Shown piece by piece: positions 8,772-10,626 of a stretch of 10,626 nucleotides of DNA. This DNA comes from Bacteroidetes bacterium UBA2234. Its GTDB lineage: Bacteria; Bacteroidota; Bacteroidia; NS11-12g; UBA955. The notes beneath the pieces are model-generated. The model made no database searches. It was not told the DNA's origin and saw only the letters and a program-made list of their open reading frames with translations. The first letter of the stretch is position 1; every line of letters starts with the position of its first letter. Where the stretch lies: positions 1 to 10,626 of the forward strand of contig DDYM01000065.1 of the NCBI GenBank assembly GCA_002347985.1. The letters are read 5' to 3'. The position numbers and the translations under genes are program-made.

Positions 8772-9695
8772 ATGAATTCTAAAATACTCTCCATTATCAG
8801 CGCGCTATTTTTGGTCTCCGGCATCGGGGCCCAGACAGAAACCGACGGCTTAATGATGGCAAAAAACAATCTCTGCGGTGGTATCGTATTGGGTAGCAAC
8901 AATTGGAACCATTACTGGGAAGGGACATATTATCGAAACAACCAAAACATTGGGACCCTACAAACGAAAGTGGCTATGGGAATGCTGAACTATGGGGTAT
9001 CAGACAAATTCAACATCATTGCCTCGCTGCCCTATGTCCAAACGAATGCAACTGCCGGTACGCTAAGAGGACAAAAAGGGCTACAAGACATTTCTCTGAC
9101 AGCCAAATACGAATTTTATGGCAAAAGCTACAAATGGGCCTATGTTAGTTTCCTGGCCTTTGGATCAGTTTCCGCACCAACAACGAATTACGTTGCTGAT
9201 TACCTGCCGCTCTCAATTGGCATGCACAGCAAGACTGCAAGCGGAAGATTAATGATCGACCTACAAAAAAAGAACTGGTTTTTTACAGCATCCACCCAAT
9301 ATACAACCCGTGGAAATGTAACCATAGACAGAACGGCTTATTTCACCACAGAACAAATTTACAGCAACCAAGTTTCCATGCCTTCTGTATTGAATAGCAA
9401 TGTAAGAATGGGATATCGCAAAGGCGCTGATTTGATTTTTGAGTTGGTGTATGACCGAATGAATACCTTGGGCGGATTCGACATTCGGAAGAACGACATG
9501 CCATTCTTGAGCAACAACATGGAAGCGTCGAGAATTGGATTGAACTTCAAGTTGCCTATTAACATACTAGGAAATTCAGGATTAAGCTGGCTTGGAAACG
9601 CAACCACAACCTTTGCCGGAAGAAATATGGGACAAAGTCATATCGTAATGACAGGATTTGTTTATCAGGGCGATTTTACCAAAAAATCAAAATAA
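8772..9695 (+). CDS. Exported beta-barrel-like protein, probable outer membrane
   Basis: A 307-residue protein with a clear signal peptide: MNSK, a hydrophobic core ILSIISALFLVSG, and cleavage probably near IGAQ-TETDG at residue 21. The mature part is built of alternating amphipathic strands with many Tyr, Asn, Gly and Thr residues. The strip MGMLNYGVSDKFNIIASLPYV, then GLQDISLTAKYEF, resembles the turn-strand pattern of porin-like transporter barrels such as the Phenol_MetA_deg (PF13557) group; this likeness is from memory of the pattern, not a search. There are no TonB box, plug domain or lipoprotein cysteine. It is translationally linked to the next gene (TAATG, one-base overlap), so the pair probably acts together in the envelope. 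Substrate or ligand is unknown. Confidence 0.75.
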   Translation: MNSKILSIISALFLVSGIGAQTETDGLMMAKNNLCGGIVLGSNNWNHYWEGTYYRNNQNIGTLQTKVAMGMLNYGVSDKFNIIASLPYVQTNATAGTLRGQKGLQDISLTAKYEFYGKSYKWAYVSFLAFGSVSAPTTNYVADYLPLSIGMHSKTASGRLMIDLQKKNWFFTASTQYTTRGNVTIDRTAYFTTEQIYSNQVSMPSVLNSNVRMGYRKGADLIFELVYDRMNTLGGFDIRKNDMPFLSNNMEASRIGLNFKLPINILGNSGLSWLGNATTTFAGRNMGQSHIVMTGFVYQGDFTKKSK

Positions 9696-10626
9696 TGAAA
9701 ATTCAGCGCATCCTTTATATCGCATTATCCGTGGCTGTGTTATCAAATTCTTGTCGGCAAGATATTGTATCCGATAATTTGAAATACCCTGCACTTCAGC
9801 CAACCAACCTAGATACCAATGCAGGAAGCTGGAGGCCCATTTTGTTATCCAAACCCGATGAATTTGGGATCGCAAATCCGATAGCAACCACCTCAGCGGA
9901 TTACAAGTTGGAGTTGTTGGAGATTAAGAGTCGACAAAACAATCGCACAGACGAAGAGGAAATCGCGATTAAATATTGGAGCGCCGGTGTGATTTTACGT
10001 TGGAATGAAATCATGAGAGAGTTGGTAGCCAAATACAATCTACCCCCTTACCAAAATCCAGACGGCACTTACCCCATTCCGAGCGCGAGCAACCCATTGG
10101 CTTATCCATTTTTCCCATTTGCCAATCCACCCTATGCCGCCAGAGCCTATGCCTATTTATCTGCTGCACAATACGATGCGATGGTTGCAGCCTACTTTTA
10201 TAAATCCAAATTCAAACGTCCTCGTCCCGCCATCACGGACCCATCCATCAAACAGTTGGTACCCGTAACTGCCGATTTTGTTTATCCTTGTGAAGAAGCT
10301 GTTGCGGCAGGTGCATCGGCGGCAATTTTAACATTGATGTTTCCGGGAGAACAGGAGTTTATTCAGCAGAAGCTAACGGAATGTGAAAATGTGAGAATAC
10401 TAATTGGAGCGAATACGAGAAGCGATATCGATGCCGGCGAAGCACTTGGCAAATCCGTTGCATCAAAATTCATTGGCCGCGCCCGAACCGATGGCGCCGG
10501 AAAAGCCGTTGGAACCCCTGCATATTGGCAAAGTCTAATCGACAAAACCGTTGCAAAAGGAGAAACACCTTGGCTGAGCAGAGAAACCCCTGCAAGACCA
10601 CCTATGTTGCCGTTGTTTGGTAAGAC
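9695..10626 (+). CDS. PAP2/vanadium-haloperoxidase-fold lipoprotein, partial, catalytic histidines apparently missing
   Basis: The frame starts at ATG 9695, overlapping the barrel gene stop, and is open to the window edge (310 codons seen). The N-terminus MKIQRILYIALSVAVLSNSC is a lipoprotein signal with the acylated cysteine probably Cys20. The mature part contains YWSAGVILRWNEI, AYLSAAQYDAMVAA and KSKFKRPRP, which satisfies the KX6RP phosphate- or vanadate-binding motif (Lys170, Arg177, Pro178). The second motif, normally PSGH or PSEH, reads YPCEEAVAAGA (Cys199, Glu200, Glu201). The third, normally RxxxGxHxxxD, reads RILIGANTRSD (Arg234, Asn240, Asp244). The fold is recognisable but both histidine positions are replaced, so phosphatase or haloperoxidase chemistry is doubtful. 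The C-terminal part lies outside the window. It is probably anchored in the envelope and works with the upstream barrel. Confidence 0.8.
   Translation, partial: MKIQRILYIALSVAVLSNSCRQDIVSDNLKYPALQPTNLDTNAGSWRPILLSKPDEFGIANPIATTSADYKLELLEIKSRQNNRTDEEEIAIKYWSAGVILRWNEIMRELVAKYNLPPYQNPDGTYPIPSASNPLAYPFFPFANPPYAARAYAYLSAAQYDAMVAAYFYKSKFKRPRPAITDPSIKQLVPVTADFVYPCEEAVAAGASAAILTLMFPGEQEFIQQKLTECENVRILIGANTRSDIDAGEALGKSVASKFIGRARTDGAGKAVGTPAYWQSLIDKTVAKGETPWLSRETPARPPMLPLFGK

Overview
The window looks like chromosomal DNA from a member of the Bacteroidota. The grounds are the gene set and order (ligA, a Bacteroidota-type small protein, dapA, then ruvB), the accessory short DnaE polymerase, a RuvB N-terminus beginning MNPNLDP as in this phylum, TAnnTTTG-type promoter elements, and the absence of strong Shine-Dalgarno sequences. 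I cannot name a genus. No tRNA, rRNA, CRISPR array, transposase or phage gene is visible.

Layout. Positions 1-74 hold the start of a leftward secreted protein cut by the window edge. A 112-bp divergent intergenic region (75-186) carries an exact leftward -7 promoter element and two inverted repeats in front of the rightward gene. Positions 187-3456 encode a short DNA polymerase III alpha subunit: PHP domain, catalytic core and OB fold, but no tau-binding tail. This is the form expected of an accessory, mutagenesis-type DnaE. It converges with a SlyD-like FKBP prolyl isomerase on the minus strand (3479-3985). Rightward from 4133 runs a compact cluster: NAD+-dependent DNA ligase (ligA), a 182-residue protein of unknown function, dihydrodipicolinate synthase (dapA) and the RuvB branch-migration motor. 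After a 141-bp gap with its own candidate promoter come an exported beta-barrel-like protein (8772-9695) and, overlapping it by one base, a lipoprotein of the PAP2/vanadium-haloperoxidase fold that runs off the right edge.

How the genes fit together. DnaE, LigA and RuvB are replication, repair and recombination functions. DapA feeds lysine and diaminopimelate for peptidoglycan and is probably cotranscribed with ligA. The last two genes form an envelope pair, with a probable outer-membrane barrel translationally coupled to a probable lipoprotein.

Most unusual observations. (1) Three back-to-back hairpins lie inside the dnaE reading frame (810-935). Two are perfect, with 18-bp and 13-bp stems and 3-nt loops. 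They sit at the PHP/polymerase junction, where codon usage also changes sharply. (2) The PAP2-fold lipoprotein keeps the KX6RP motif but has Glu and Asn at the two positions where the catalytic histidines are expected, suggesting a pseudoenzyme. (3) Two inverted repeats precede the accessory polymerase and are candidate operators. I see no clearly new multi-gene system; these are local oddities in an otherwise recognisable chromosomal region.
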